DNA of 64,000 nucleotides from Amycolatopsis vastitatis (GCF_002234595.1 NZ_NMUL01000047.1:62001-126000), one strand, 5' to 3'. Shown: positions 1 through 9,370, counted from the first letter of the stretch. Program-made: numbers and translations. The notes: a model not told the origin generated them from the sequence alone.

Positions 1-2618
1 TGAGCCGGATGGTCGCCGACACCGGCGGCGGGGATTCCCTGCCACTGTTGGCCTATGTGCTGCAGCGGCTCTACCTGCGCAGCCGCGGCCGGGGCGTGAT
101 TTCCGCGGAGGACTACGAACGACTCGGCGGCGTCCGGGGCGCGATCGCCACCCAGGCGGAGACCGTGCTGGCCGACCTGGCCGGCGAGGTCGCCGAGGAC
201 AAGGTGCTCAGCCTCCTGCGCCGGTTCGTCACGTGGGAGGGGCGGGAGCCGACCCGGCGCCGGGTCCGGGCCGCCGACCTGACCGACGAAGAACGGCGAA
301 TCGCCGACGCCTTCGTCGACGCCCGGCTGCTGATCAGCCGGACCAGCAGCGGGCACGTCGTCCTGGACGTCGCCCACGAGGCACTGTTCCGGTACTGGGC
401 GCCGCTGCGCCAAGAGGTCGAATCGCACGCCGAGGCACTGCGCCGGCGCACACAGCTGGAACGCTGGGCCGGCGAGTGGCTGCGGTCGGGCAGGCTGCGG
501 GCGTTCCTGCTCCGCGGCGAACGGCTGCACACCGCGATGCGCTGGGTCGCCGACAGCACCGAGCAGGCCGTCGGAGAAGTCGCCGAGTTCCTCGCCGCCT
601 CCCGCGGTGACGACCAGGTGTGGCGAGACCGGCTGGCCGACTCGCTCGCCGCACAGGCGACTCTGACCTGCGAGCTCGACCCCGAGCTGGCCATCCTCAT
701 CGTGCTCGCCGCGATCGAGGAGTGCGCGCCGCGGCCGCTCGCCTTCCGAGCCCTGCACCGGGCGCTGTGGGCCTGCCGCCAGCGCGTCCTGCTGCGCGGG
801 CACGACGACTGGGTGTGGGGAGTGGCCTGGTCGCCCGACGGGCGGACGCTCGCGTCGGCGTCGCACGACCACACCGTCCGGCTGTGGGATCCCCGCGACG
901 GCACCGAGCTGCGCGTGCTGCGTGGGCACACCGACAGGGTCGCGACCGTCGCGTTCTCCCCGGACGGCACCCGGCTGGTGTCCGCCGCCCAGGACCGGAC
1001 CGCGCGGGTGTGGGACACCGCGTCCGGCGCGGAGCTGCTCCTGCTCGCCGGGCACGAGCATCGGCTGGAAGCGGCGGTGTTCAGCCCGGACGGCCGGCTG
1101 GTCGCGACCGGTGCCCGTGACGGCACCGTCCGGCTGTGGTCGGCCGATGACGGGACCGGCCGTGCCGTCCTCACCGGACACGGGGACTGGGTGCAGGACG
1201 TCGCGTTCGCGCCGGATTCGGCGTCGCTGGCGAGCGGGTCCGGGGACGGCACGGTCGGCGTCTGGCCGCTCGCCGACCCGGCTCCGGTGTACCTGCGCGG
1301 GCATCGCGACTGGGTCGAAGCGGTCGACTGGTCGCCGGACGGCAAGCGCCTCGCAAGCGGCTCGCGCGACACCACCGTGCGGGTCTGGCACGCCGCGCGG
1401 GCCGAGCAGCGGCTGGTGATCCGCGGCCACGAAAGCGTGGTCGAGGACCTGGCCTGGTCGCCGGACGGGCTCCGCATCGCAAGCGCCTCGCGGGACACGA
1501 CAATCCGCCTGTGGGACGCCGGCGAAGGCGAGGAGACGGCCGTGCTCCGCGGGCACGCCGACTGGGTCGAAGGGGTCACCTGGTCGCCTGAGGGCACCCG
1601 GGTCGCGAGCGCGTCGCGCGACGGAACGATCCGGATCTGGGACGCCGCGCCGTCACCGGAACGGCTCGGGCTGCGCGGCCACACAGGTTGGGTGCGGGCG
1701 GTCGCGTGGTCGCCGGACGGGCGGCTGGTCGCCACCGGCTCCCGCGACGGGACCGCCCGGGTGTGGGACGCCACGACCGGCGCGGAACTGGCGAACCTGC
1801 CCCACCAGGGCGAGGTCCGCGGAGTCTCGTTCGCCCCGGACGGCCGCACACTCGCGACCGCGTCCTACGATTACGTGGTTCGCTTGTGGGACACAGAAGC
1901 CTGGGCGGAGACGCGCCGGTTCACCGGCCATGAGGACGGCGTTCGGCGCGCTGTCTTCGACCCGGCAGGCACCCGCGTCGCCAGCTGCGGCCGCGACGAC
2001 ACCATCCGGTTGTGGGACGCGGGGACCGGGGACACCCTCGCCGTCCTGACCGGGCACCGGGCGATGGTCCGCGGCCTGGCTTTCTCGCCCGACGGAACCC
2101 GGCTCGTAAGCGGCTCGAACGACGGCACCGTCCGGCTCTGGTCGGCCGCCGACGGCACCGAGCAGGCCGTGCTCACCGGCCACTCCGACGCGGTGACCGG
2201 GGTGGCCTGGTCGCCCGACGGCATCCGGCTCGTCACCGGCGCCAAGGACCGGCGGCTGCTGGTGTGGGACGCGGCTTCCTGCCGGACCGAAGCCGACCTC
2301 GGTGAGCAGGAGGAAGTCATCCGGGACCTGGCCTGGGCTCCGGCGGACGGGCGCGTCGCGGTGGCGCTGGACGACGGCACCGCGCGGGTGTGGGACACCG
2401 GCGCGGCCGTGGAGCTCGCGATCCACCGGGGACACCGTGCCTGGGCGGAGGGCGTCGCGTGGTCCCCCGACGGCACCGCGGTCGTCACGGCGTCCGGCGA
2501 CGGCACCGCCCGCGTCTGGCCGGTCCAGCCCGACACGGCCGCGCTTCTCGAACTCGCGCACAGCCGCGTTTTCCGTGCGCTGACCCCCGAGGAGCGCGAT
2601 CGGATGCTCCTGCGCTGA
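1..2618 (+). CDS. nSTAND NTPase / WD40 repeat regulator, 5' end outside window
   Basis: The reading frame is open from the first base, so the gene is cut by the window edge; the first ATG at 9 is internal. The opening residues ADTGGGDSLPLLAYVLQRLY match the segment that follows the NTPase core in actinobacterial nSTAND proteins, and the next 250 residues are helical and winged-helix-like. From about residue 260 there are 14 WD repeats of roughly 42 residues, each with a GH...SPDG...DGTVRLWD pattern, enough for two seven-bladed propellers. Repeat 9 (LPHQGEV) and repeat 13 (LGEQEEV) lack the GH pair. Such proteins are signalling or conflict ATPases whose propellers sense a ligand; the missing N-terminus would hold the effector domain and the P-loop, so the output is unknown. 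Confidence 0.9.
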   Translation, partial: SRMVADTGGGDSLPLLAYVLQRLYLRSRGRGVISAEDYERLGGVRGAIATQAETVLADLAGEVAEDKVLSLLRRFVTWEGREPTRRRVRAADLTDEERRIADAFVDARLLISRTSSGHVVLDVAHEALFRYWAPLRQEVESHAEALRRRTQLERWAGEWLRSGRLRAFLLRGERLHTAMRWVADSTEQAVGEVAEFLAASRGDDQVWRDRLADSLAAQATLTCELDPELAILIVLAAIEECAPRPLAFRALHRALWACRQRVLLRGHDDWVWGVAWSPDGRTLASASHDHTVRLWDPRDGTELRVLRGHTDRVATVAFSPDGTRLVSAAQDRTARVWDTASGAELLLLAGHEHRLEAAVFSPDGRLVATGARDGTVRLWSADDGTGRAVLTGHGDWVQDVAFAPDSASLASGSGDGTVGVWPLADPAPVYLRGHRDWVEAVDWSPDGKRLASGSRDTTVRVWHAARAEQRLVIRGHESVVEDLAWSPDGLRIASASRDTTIRLWDAGEGEETAVLRGHADWVEGVTWSPEGTRVASASRDGTIRIWDAAPSPERLGLRGHTGWVRAVAWSPDGRLVATGSRDGTARVWDATTGAELANLPHQGEVRGVSFAPDGRTLATASYDYVVRLWDTEAWAETRRFTGHEDGVRRAVFDPAGTRVASCGRDDTIRLWDAGTGDTLAVLTGHRAMVRGLAFSPDGTRLVSGSNDGTVRLWSAADGTEQAVLTGHSDAVTGVAWSPDGIRLVTGAKDRRLLVWDAASCRTEADLGEQEEVIRDLAWAPADGRVAVALDDGTARVWDTGAAVELAIHRGHRAWAEGVAWSPDGTAVVTASGDGTARVWPVQPDTAALLELAHSRVFRALTPEERDRMLLR

Positions 2619-3222
2619 GGCTGTGCTCGCCGAAGTGGAAGGAGTTGCTTCCACCACTGGGGGTCCGGCGGCCGCAGCGACCTCACCGCCGCGGCCCAAG
2701 CGCTCCGCGATTGGTCACGTCGAAGGGCGTATAGAAACAACCCGATCAGGTCGTACTGGTCGAGCATTGCCCCCCAGCGTGCCGACCGCAGTCACGTCAG
2801 AGAGCGTATGGGGAACGGCGCAAGGATCTGGTCCTGGACCTGCGCGAGCAGCGTGATCGACAGGCGCTGATCCAGCGGTCGCTGGCAGCCCGATGGTGTT
2901 CGAACCCGGCACACCGTGCCTTGGCCGGACGTCGGCGCGCAGCAGCTCGAGCCGTTCGTCGGTCACGGCGACCCGTAACGCCGCGGCCTCCAGCTGCTCG
3001 GAGATCTCGGCCAGCGTGGTGTCGAGCCGGGCGAGGGGCCGACCGAGCAGGCTCAACGCCCGCCCGAAGGCCAGTCCGCCGAAGGGGCCAGCATCGCCGG
3101 CTGCACGTGGGTATGCAGGCGAAGATGCGGCGCCCCGGTTACCGGTCCGCGAATCCTGTCTCAGAAGATCAGTAGTCACCGAGCCTTTTCCAACCTCACT
3201 CTGAACAGGTTGGGAGGAGTGC
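2619..3222. other. gap with no intact gene; possible coding debris
   Basis: No frame here has a credible start, ribosome site and length together. Short stretches look coding but are in different frames and strands: on the minus strand near 2925-3080 a helix-rich peptide (LARLDTTLAEISEQLEAAAL) can be read, and on the plus strand near 2670-2790 a basic peptide (AQALRDWSRRRAYRNNP). I read this as worn gene fragments next to the transposon relic, but cannot name them. Confidence 0.4.
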
Positions 3223-3765
3223 TCATGGCGTTCCGGGACAATGCTCTGAGCGGAGCAGACCGTAGACGAGCACATCGACATACTCGCCGTGTTGGAAGGA
3301 CCTGCCGCGCATGACCCCTTCCCGGCGGAACCCCAGGCGTTCGAGGGCTTTCTGTTCGCCGAGGTTGCCGCCATTGGTGAGGGCTTCGATTCTGTTCGCA
3401 GTCGTGCGGCCGAACAGGTAGTCCACGAGCAGCCTCTGCGCCACTGTGCCCACTCCCTGTCTACGATGCTCGGGTAGCACCCCCACGCCGATCTCGTAGG
3501 TGACACCCGAGGGGAAGCCGCGGGGCTTCCAGGTGGCGATGCCGATAACCGTGTCGTCGGGCTGCGCGATCGCAACCGCCGCGGACTCGACGGAGATGTA
3601 CCCGTCGATCTCCCATCGCTTGCGGCGTGCCCTCGGATCACCGAATCCGGGCCATTCGAACTCGCCGAGCGCATCGGGATCCGTACAGAGGCGGTCGAGA
3701 AAGGCGAGGTCGGCCTCGGTGAACGCCCTCAAGTGGACTGTGTCCGGGCGGTTCGTTGGAGTCAT
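3223..3765 (-). CDS. GNAT family N-acetyltransferase (RimJ/RimL-like)
   Basis: This 180-residue protein is a single GNAT domain, predicted to move an acetyl group from acetyl-CoA to an amine, of a protein N-terminus or a small molecule. The acetyl-CoA binding signature RRQGVGTVAQRLL is at about residues 102-114, preceded by the usual strand (YEIGVGVLPEH), and followed by NGGNLGEQKALERLGFRREG, which is the conserved end of the RimJ/RimL subgroup. A longer frame runs upstream to 3906, but its first 47 residues look non-coding, so I start at ATG 3765. It stands alone between debris and an IS relic, and the substrate cannot be read from the sequence. Confidence 0.8.
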   Translation of the reverse strand: MTPTNRPDTVHLRAFTEADLAFLDRLCTDPDALGEFEWPGFGDPRARRKRWEIDGYISVESAAVAIAQPDDTVIGIATWKPRGFPSGVTYEIGVGVLPEHRRQGVGTVAQRLLVDYLFGRTTANRIEALTNGGNLGEQKALERLGFRREGVMRGRSFQHGEYVDVLVYGLLRSEHCPGTP

Positions 3766-3928
3766 GAAGGCCAGTATCGCGCCCGGAACTTCCCCCGTCA
3801 GGCAGTGAGCCCTCCCCAACCTGGTTGCGACAGGCTGGAGTTGGACGGATCTCTGGGTGCTGAACGTGGCGAAGCTCCTGGTAGAGGAGAGCGCGACCAA
3901 GATCACTCGCTCGACCAGGAGCCTCGTC

Positions 3929-4472
3929 GTGCTTGTCTACCCATCCGCGATCGACCTGTCCAGTTCGCACCTGCGGTTCCTCGCCGGGCACTTGCAACGG
4001 CGTCGCCGCGAACGAGGCACTCGGTGGCGCAGGCTGCCGGTGCACCGCCAGGCCCTGCTCGTGCTCGCGCACCTGCGCTGCGGGGATACCTACGCACGAC
4101 TCGCCGCCAGTTTCGGGATCGGCGTGGCCACTGGCTCCTGCCGATCGACCGGATCGCCGCCGACCGCCCCTTCTACTCCGGAAAGAACCGCAAACACGGG
4201 CTACTCCAGCCGAGCCATCCGCTCCTATCTGCGCCAGCGTCGCATCCCGGCGACCATCCTCGAACGCCGGGACCAACGAGCCACCCGGCCGCACCGCGGC
4301 CGGGCCGGTGGACGTCCACCGGCCCGGCCGCGGTGCCTGCCGGCGCCGCAACGTCGTCGAACGCTGCTTCAACTGGCTCAAACGATTCCGCGCCCTCGCC
4401 ACCCGCTTCGACAAGACCGCCACCTCCTACCGCGGCCTCATCGACCTCGCCACTCTGATCCTCTGGCTTTGA
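3929..4472 (+). pseudogene. broken IS5-family transposase relic
   Basis: Several transposase segments appear in different frames. The N-terminal part starts near GTG 3929 (LVYPSAIDLSSSHLRFLAGH, then LARLAASFGIG-like sequence to about 4125). A DDE-region piece with the phrase PIDRIAADRPFYSGK follows in another frame (4139-4195), then RRIPATILERRDQRA (near 4240-4285) in a third, then the C-terminal segment RRRNVVERCFNWLKRFRALA ending in LILWL at the stop 4472. The pieces are typical of IS5-family (IS427/ISL2-type) enzymes but the spacing is shorter than in an intact gene, so there are at least two deletions and several frameshifts, and it may be a hybrid of two elements. A perfect palindrome sits at one joint. 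Before the gene, GCTCCTGGT (near 3870) and ACCAGGAGC (near 3914) form an inverted pair. Not functional. Confidence 0.75.
4291..4336. repeat. perfect 46-bp palindrome inside the transposase relic
   Basis: Bases 4291-4313 (GCACCGCGGCCGGGCC then GGTGGAC) are followed without any spacer by their exact reverse complement at 4314-4336. The centre is GGTGGACGTCCACC. It lies between the RRDQRA and RRRNVVERCF segments of the broken IS5 transposase and spans the frame break, so it probably formed by an inverted duplication during decay of the element. Confidence 0.95.
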
Positions 4473-4483
4473 GGGCAGGCCTA

Positions 4484-4523
4484 GCGGTGGTCGGCGCAGG
4501 TGTTCGCCGCCGACCACCACCGC
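4484..4523 (+). terminator. hairpin after the transposase relic
   Basis: GCGGTGGTCGGCG and CGCCGACCACCACCGC can pair with a short loop just after the transposase stop at 4472. There is no T-run, and one arm has three extra bases. It could be a terminator or part of the old transposon end. Confidence 0.4.
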
Positions 4524-4682
4524 GGGCCGCCCAGGGACGGCATTCCTCCCCTGAGACCCCCAATACCGGCCTGCCCCACTATGGTGGCTCTGCTGTGCAC
4601 TACGGGAACACCTGGCAGGCCTGACTCCGGGATGGAGGTTTGCCTCTAGGCAAGGGTGAGGGAGACGGTGTAGTCCCGGTAC

Positions 4683-6326
4683 GTGGCAGTAGACGACGAT
4701 CGATGGGTGGGGTGCGAGCAGGCCCGGTCACGGGGCATGTGGGTACTGGCGGTGGTGGGCGCGGTGAGCGTGCTCGCGACGGTCGTCCAGGCGCTGCTCG
4801 AGCCGGGGATGCCGACCCTGCCGATCGTGCTCGCGATACCGTTTTCATATTTTGTGGTCGGGATGTTCGTGTGGTGGCGGGCGCCTCAGCATCTGGTTGC
4901 CCGCCGCATGCTCGCCACGAGCACGCTAGTGGCGGTAACTGCACTCGACGTGCCCGTCCATCGCATGGCGCGTTGGCTGGGAGGGGCTGCCGAAGAGGTT
5001 CTGCTGCGCTGGAAGTTGATCGGCATGCTCGACGACGCCGAGTTCGGTCTTGTCCTTGTCATGGTCATCGGCCTGATCGCATTGCTGCCGGACGGCCGGT
5101 ATCGGTTCGCCTACGAGCGAGTGGCGCTACGCGTGTTATGGCTGTTACCGCCGTTGTATTCGCTGAATCGCTTACCCGGGCTACCGACGCTCTATCCCTT
5201 CCCGTGGCTGGGGAATTGGCTTTTGCTGCTGGGACCGGTGCTGTTGGTCGTGCGGTACGTTCGGCTTCCCAGGGCCGAGCGTCGCAAGGTGCGTTGGCTG
5301 CTGGGTGTGGCGGCGCTAGTGGCCGGGGCGATCCTGACGCCTTTGATCGTGATGCTGTTGCTCCCCGGGAACGTCATCGTCGTCCGGGTGCTGGGGCCGC
5401 TGGCTGTCGCGGCGGCCGCGGCCGGGTTGGTGGTGATCGGAGTCCGTTACCGCATGCTGGGCGCTGATCTCGGGATCCGGTGGACGACCCGGTACGGTTT
5501 GCTCTGGTTGATCTTCGGGCTCTCGGGTCTGGTCGCCGCCGCTCTTGTCAGTGACTGGGTGAGATCTGCTCTACCGCTCGCGGTAGCTGTGGTGGTACTC
5601 GCCGGCGCATACTCTGTCCGGATCTCGGTCGAACTGGCCGCCCGCCTCAGCCTGATCCAGCGCCAAGCAGGTGAATTAGCTGCCTCGCGGACCCGCATCG
5701 TGCAGGCGCAAGACACCGAACGGCGCCGCATCGAGCGCAATCTCCACGACGGGATTCAGCAAGAACTCGTCGCCCTGGTCGCCAAGCTGCGGCTGACTCG
5801 CAACAAACTCCCCCCTGGGGCAGACCAGGCCAGAGTAGTGCTTACTGAGGTACAAGACGATGTATACCGTGTGATCGACGAGTTGCGGGAGTTCGTCCAC
5901 GGCATTCATCCGCCTGAACTCACCGACCAAGGCCTGGTTGCCGCAGTGCGATCCCGTGCCCGTCGTGTACCGATCCCGGTTACCGTCGTCGCCGAGCCTC
6001 CGGTGGACGCCGCACGATACGCCATCGACGTCGAGGAATCGGCGTACTTCCTCGTCTCCGAGGCGCTAACCAATGTCCTCAAGCATGCCCACGCGCCGCG
6101 GGCGACCATCCGGCTCGCGCTGGCTGGCGGGTTTCTGGTCGTCGAGATCACCGATGACGGGATCGGCAAGCCCGGCGGCTTCCGCGAGGGTTCCGGGTTG
6201 ATCGGGCTTCGCGACCGCGTCGGTGCCACCGGCGGGAGTCTCGAGGTCACCGGTAGTCCCGATGGAGGCACCACCGTGCGAGCCCAACTACCAGCTCGGG
6301 AGGTCACCGCTAATGCCGAAGCGTGA
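4683..6326 (+). CDS. NarL-type sensor histidine kinase with multi-pass membrane N-terminus
   Basis: This 547-residue protein autophosphorylates on histidine and should pass the phosphate to the regulator encoded next. About the first 320 residues hold eight or so hydrophobic segments and no known sensing domain. The HisKA_3 dimerisation motif is ERRRIERNLHDGIQQELVAL with the phospho-accepting His near residue 355, which is the NarL/DesK class. The ATPase domain has the N box (SEALTNVLKHAHAPR, about 457-471), the G1 box (EITDDGIGKPGG, about 487) and a G2-like GLIGLRDRVGATGG. I start at GTG 4683 after GGTGAGGGAGA; ATG 4737 is an alternative. It overlaps the regulator gene by 14 bases, so the pair is translationally coupled. 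The signal is unknown. Confidence 0.88.
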   Translation: MAVDDDRWVGCEQARSRGMWVLAVVGAVSVLATVVQALLEPGMPTLPIVLAIPFSYFVVGMFVWWRAPQHLVARRMLATSTLVAVTALDVPVHRMARWLGGAAEEVLLRWKLIGMLDDAEFGLVLVMVIGLIALLPDGRYRFAYERVALRVLWLLPPLYSLNRLPGLPTLYPFPWLGNWLLLLGPVLLVVRYVRLPRAERRKVRWLLGVAALVAGAILTPLIVMLLLPGNVIVVRVLGPLAVAAAAAGLVVIGVRYRMLGADLGIRWTTRYGLLWLIFGLSGLVAAALVSDWVRSALPLAVAVVVLAGAYSVRISVELAARLSLIQRQAGELAASRTRIVQAQDTERRRIERNLHDGIQQELVALVAKLRLTRNKLPPGADQARVVLTEVQDDVYRVIDELREFVHGIHPPELTDQGLVAAVRSRARRVPIPVTVVAEPPVDAARYAIDVEESAYFLVSEALTNVLKHAHAPRATIRLALAGGFLVVEITDDGIGKPGGFREGSGLIGLRDRVGATGGSLEVTGSPDGGTTVRAQLPAREVTANAEA

Positions 6327-6984
6327 GCACCTGCGGATTCTGATCGCCGACGACCACTACCTGATCCGCGAAGGCACCCGCAGGCTCCTCGAAGACTCCG
6401 GACAGATCACGGTTCTAGCCACTGTCGGTACCGCCGACGAACTCCTCACGGCCGTAGAACACGAACAACCGGACGCAGTTATCGCCGACATCCGCATGCC
6501 TCCCGAGCACCAGACAGAGGGCATCACCGCAGCCCACACCATCCGTAGCCGCCACCCGGATGTCGGCGTCGTCGTGCTGTCGCAGCACGCCAACGAGCAC
6601 TACGCCTTCGCGTTGTTCCAACACGGAACACCGGGACTGGCCTACCTGCTCAAGGAACGCGTCGGCGACCTCGACGAACTTATCCGCGCCCTCCACGAGG
6701 TGGCCGAAGGCCGATCCGTAATCGATCCGCGCATCGTTGAAGTACTGCTGCACAGCCACCGTGCCGCTGACTCACCCCTCGCCCAGCTCTCTCCCCGCGA
6801 GCTCGACGTTCTGCGGCTAATGGCCCAGGGTAAAAACAATCGTGCGATCGCAGAAACTCTGACCCTGTCCGAATCCACTATCGAAAAACACGTCAACTCC
6901 ACCTTTGCCAAACTCGGCCTGGCCGAACAGCCCGAACTCCATTACCGCGTCACCGCGGTGCTGACCTATCTCCGCCACGAATAA
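6313..6984 (+). CDS. NarL/LuxR-family response regulator
   Basis: This 223-residue DNA-binding regulator is the likely partner of the kinase before it. The receiver domain has the acidic pair D13/D14 (LIADDHYLIREG), phospho-acceptor D59 (PDAVIADIRMP), the switch residue S90 (VVLSQHANE) and K114 (AYLLKERV). The C-terminal GerE/LuxR helix-turn-helix (about 157-210) reads LSPRELDVLRLMAQGKNNRA. The start ATG 6313 lies inside the end of the kinase gene, a 14-base overlap. A frame open from 6223 only extends into kinase sequence, so the longer version is rejected. Target genes are not evident; the neighbours downstream are debris, so the pair may be an orphan brought with the accessory region. Confidence 0.9.
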   Translation: MPKREHLRILIADDHYLIREGTRRLLEDSGQITVLATVGTADELLTAVEHEQPDAVIADIRMPPEHQTEGITAAHTIRSRHPDVGVVVLSQHANEHYAFALFQHGTPGLAYLLKERVGDLDELIRALHEVAEGRSVIDPRIVEVLLHSHRAADSPLAQLSPRELDVLRLMAQGKNNRAIAETLTLSESTIEKHVNSTFAKLGLAEQPELHYRVTAVLTYLRHE

Positions 6985-7388
6985 GACCTCAGCGTCATGA
7001 GGCTATTGATCTTGTCGTAGACCACCCGGCCCTTCACTCCACGTCCGAGCAGCCCCAGTTCGACCTCGTCCGAGTCCGAGGCTCCCCGTGGCGCGGCGTA
7101 CAGCAGTTCGCCGCCCGGCAGGCTGACGTGGCGATGCCGGGATGGATGCGCCGGCACGCCGAGATCATGATCGGCCAGATCGACGACGGCTCATACGCCA
7201 CCAGCGTGATGGTGCCACTGCAAGGGGGATCTTCACCAGCGGGCAACCACTGCGGATCGCCACGATGAGCGGCGAACCGCTGGCCGGCTACGCGGCTCGG
7301 CTCCGGCAGCGGCACGGCGGCCCGGATGGAGTCTGGATGCTCGGATATGCCGGGGAGCTGCGCGAGGTCCGCCTCGCCGCCCAACGCA
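6985..7388. other. gap with gene remnants
   Basis: No intact gene is seen. On the minus strand near 7010-7130 a peptide (VELGLLGRGVKGRVVYDK) resembles the sensor part of TrmB/LuxR-like regulators. On the plus strand two peptides look coding, MPGWMRRHAEIMIGQIDDG (7136) and, after an in-frame stop, one beginning MSGEPLAGYAARLRQRHGGP (7265) that runs into the end of the next gene. These are best read as remnants of two or three small regulatory genes. A short 5-bp hairpin (CCTCA...TGAGG, 6987-7002) follows the response regulator. Confidence 0.4.
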
Positions 7389-8711
7389 TCATTGGTCCGA
7401 TAGGCCAACCTGGGTCATCCACGTCAAAAGCTGCTCACGACTGTCTCTGCCCAGTCGTTGCCAGACAAGTGAACCATCTGGCCGAAAGAAAGTCGTCTCG
7501 GATTGGCCGTAGTCGGCGACGAGGTCCTCAGCGATACTGCGAGCGGATGCCAGGAGTTGTTTTGGATCCTCGGCTACTGAATGTAATGGCACCGTGAGGT
7601 GAGTTGGCTCATCCGAGCTACGCTCCACAATGGTGTCGAAATCGTCTAGAAAATTCTCGTTCGCCGGTGCGCTCAAGTCCGAGCGAACGGCAATTGGGCC
7701 GGCGGTCCTTGCCAGGATGTCGACATCGCCATATGCACCCGACCAATTGGCGTATGATATGGCAAATTGAAGCAACCCGAGCACTCCGAGCTCAAGCATC
7801 GTGAAGTTGAGCCTCGGCGTGGAGTCCTGGGTTCCCCTGGTGATGCCTACCCGGATGAAGCAAGACCCGTCGGTATGCCACTCGGCGAAGACAAGAGAGT
7901 GAGCTATGCGTAGCCGCCCTCGAAGAACAAGTGGCTGACGACCAAGGAAACCTCTTGCGAGTTCGGATAGTGGCGCGCATCGCGAAAGCTCGCCATAGAA
8001 GCCTGCTATCTGATTGATGAATGCATTGTCCACACGGCGCTCGGCTGGGACAGCCGGAACGGCCGCCAGCTCTAGCCATAGATTTGAGTTCTCGGCACGT
8101 GCTCCTGAGAGCCAGGCGCATCCCTGATCAAACACCCGACGCACGTGAGCGACATGTTCTTGTGCTTGCCGAAAACGGTCTCGATAGCGAGCTGCAATCT
8201 CCGTTTCCTCCAGCCATGCAGTGGTCCTACCAAGACGCAAGGCGTACGAATACTCTGGCCGTGTCGACCGTCGCACCGCGTGTGGCGCCAACGAGCTACG
8301 TGGGATGCCAAGCAGGTAGTAGCCTGATCCCGGTGTTCCTGGATCTTCTACGGTCCGGATCTCAACTGCCGGATGCATGGGCACCACCCTTGACCGGAGC
8401 CCCTGGTACATCTTGTTGATCACGTCGTCGCCGTTGGCAAGATCCACCACCTGTGGGTTGGCCGCGTTGCCGTTCGCATCTTCGGCGATGCCGATCACAA
8501 GGAGGCCGCCCTGTGCATTGGCCATCGCTGTGACGTCCTTCGCGAGTTCGTCCAATCCGTCCTTGGTGGTCGTGTAGGAGTTCTCTGACTTGAAGTCGAG
8601 TTGAACATCCTCGGCGACCCGCTCCACACATGCGCCCTTCAAGTCTTCGGCGGTAAGGTCAGCAAAGTCGGCACCAAGCTTGGCCGCGATGCGTGGCAAG
8701 TGCACTGACAT
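7389..8711 (-). CDS. Schlafen-type AlbA_2 domain protein
   Basis: The protein has 440 residues. Its N-terminal part (about residues 30-175) matches the AlbA_2/Schlafen domain: VQLDFKSENSY, then LAKDVTAMANAQGGLLVIGI and the G-rich DANGNAANPQ, with SYALRLGRTTAWLEETEIAA at the domain end. AlbA_2 proteins bind nucleic acid or nucleotides, are frequent in phage-defence islands, and some Schlafens cut tRNA. The remaining 260 residues are not recognised and carry no winged-helix domain that I can see. GC content is lower than in the flanking core genes, in line with transfer. It is monocistronic and starts at ATG 8711. A role in defence is an inference from family and place only. Confidence 0.8.
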   Translation of the reverse strand: MSVHLPRIAAKLGADFADLTAEDLKGACVERVAEDVQLDFKSENSYTTTKDGLDELAKDVTAMANAQGGLLVIGIAEDANGNAANPQVVDLANGDDVINKMYQGLRSRVVPMHPAVEIRTVEDPGTPGSGYYLLGIPRSSLAPHAVRRSTRPEYSYALRLGRTTAWLEETEIAARYRDRFRQAQEHVAHVRRVFDQGCAWLSGARAENSNLWLELAAVPAVPAERRVDNAFINQIAGFYGELSRCAPLSELARGFLGRQPLVLRGRLRIAHSLVFAEWHTDGSCFIRVGITRGTQDSTPRLNFTMLELGVLGLLQFAISYANWSGAYGDVDILARTAGPIAVRSDLSAPANENFLDDFDTIVERSSDEPTHLTVPLHSVAEDPKQLLASARSIAEDLVADYGQSETTFFRPDGSLVWQRLGRDSREQLLTWMTQVGLSDQ

Positions 8712-8765
8712 GTCGTCAGCCTAGGCTGCCCGCCGGGTCGTCGCGCAGACGACACGACCCGTCGT

Positions 8766-9370
8766 CAACCGGAAGCGGCGATCTGTGCGCAACTCGGCGT
8801 CGAGGTCCCGGCGACTCACCGGGACGCGGTCGCCCTCCCGGTCGCTGCCGACGTGCTGGTCGAGGACGGCGACAGCTACCGGCTCGCCGAACACCCGCCG
8901 CTCGCGGCGGACCGCGTCACCCTGCCGGAATGCCTGGCCACGCAGGTGGAGCGGGCGGCCCCCAGTGCCCGGTACACGTAGGCCGCGGCGGACCTCACCA
9001 GTGTTGCCGCGTGGGGCGATCCCGCTCCGGTCGGCGACGTCGCGGAGCGGCTTCTGGTCGCGCCGGGCGAGGTTCCCGCCTTGCTCGCTTTCGCCGTGTC
9101 GGACCATTTGGTGCGGCGAGTCGGCGAGGGGGTCGTGGCGCTGCCACGGCGGTCGGTGCCCATGCCTGTGTCCGGTGCCGTCGCGGTCGGAAACCCGGCC
9201 ACTGTCCCGGGAATGCCGCCGCGGGCCGGCGTCGTCGGCGGGAACGGTGAGGTCACCGTGTGGCGGGCGGGCGAGCCGGTCGTTTTCAGCCGTGTCCCCC
9301 GACCATCACCGCTATCGCGCGCACGAAACGCCGGTGGGGATCGTTGTGGCGACGTCGGGTGAGTCCGGGG
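8766..9370 (+). pseudogene. 5' part of a broken beta-propeller-type gene
   Basis: A good coding frame (QPEAAICAQLGVEVPATH...) runs from about 8766 to an in-frame TAG at 8979 and continues after it (AAADLTSVAAWGDPAPVGDV...) to about 9295 (EPVVFSRV). There the sense passes to the next frame (PDHHRYRAHETPVGIVVATS) until about 9365, and then to the third frame, which is the intact ORF at 9371. Codon use stays high in GC at third positions along this path. So the stretch looks like one ancestral gene with one nonsense change and two single-base shifts. No start codon with a ribosome site was found at the left end. Family not recognised. Confidence 0.6.

Noticed and set aside
113..1849. Long minus-strand frame over the WD40 gene
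   Set aside because: It repeats with the WD repeats of the other strand and has Ser/Arg-rich non-protein composition.
2715..3674. Minus-strand frame of 319 residues
   Set aside because: It crosses the GNAT gene in another frame; only a short part around 2925-3080 looks coding and is noted as debris.
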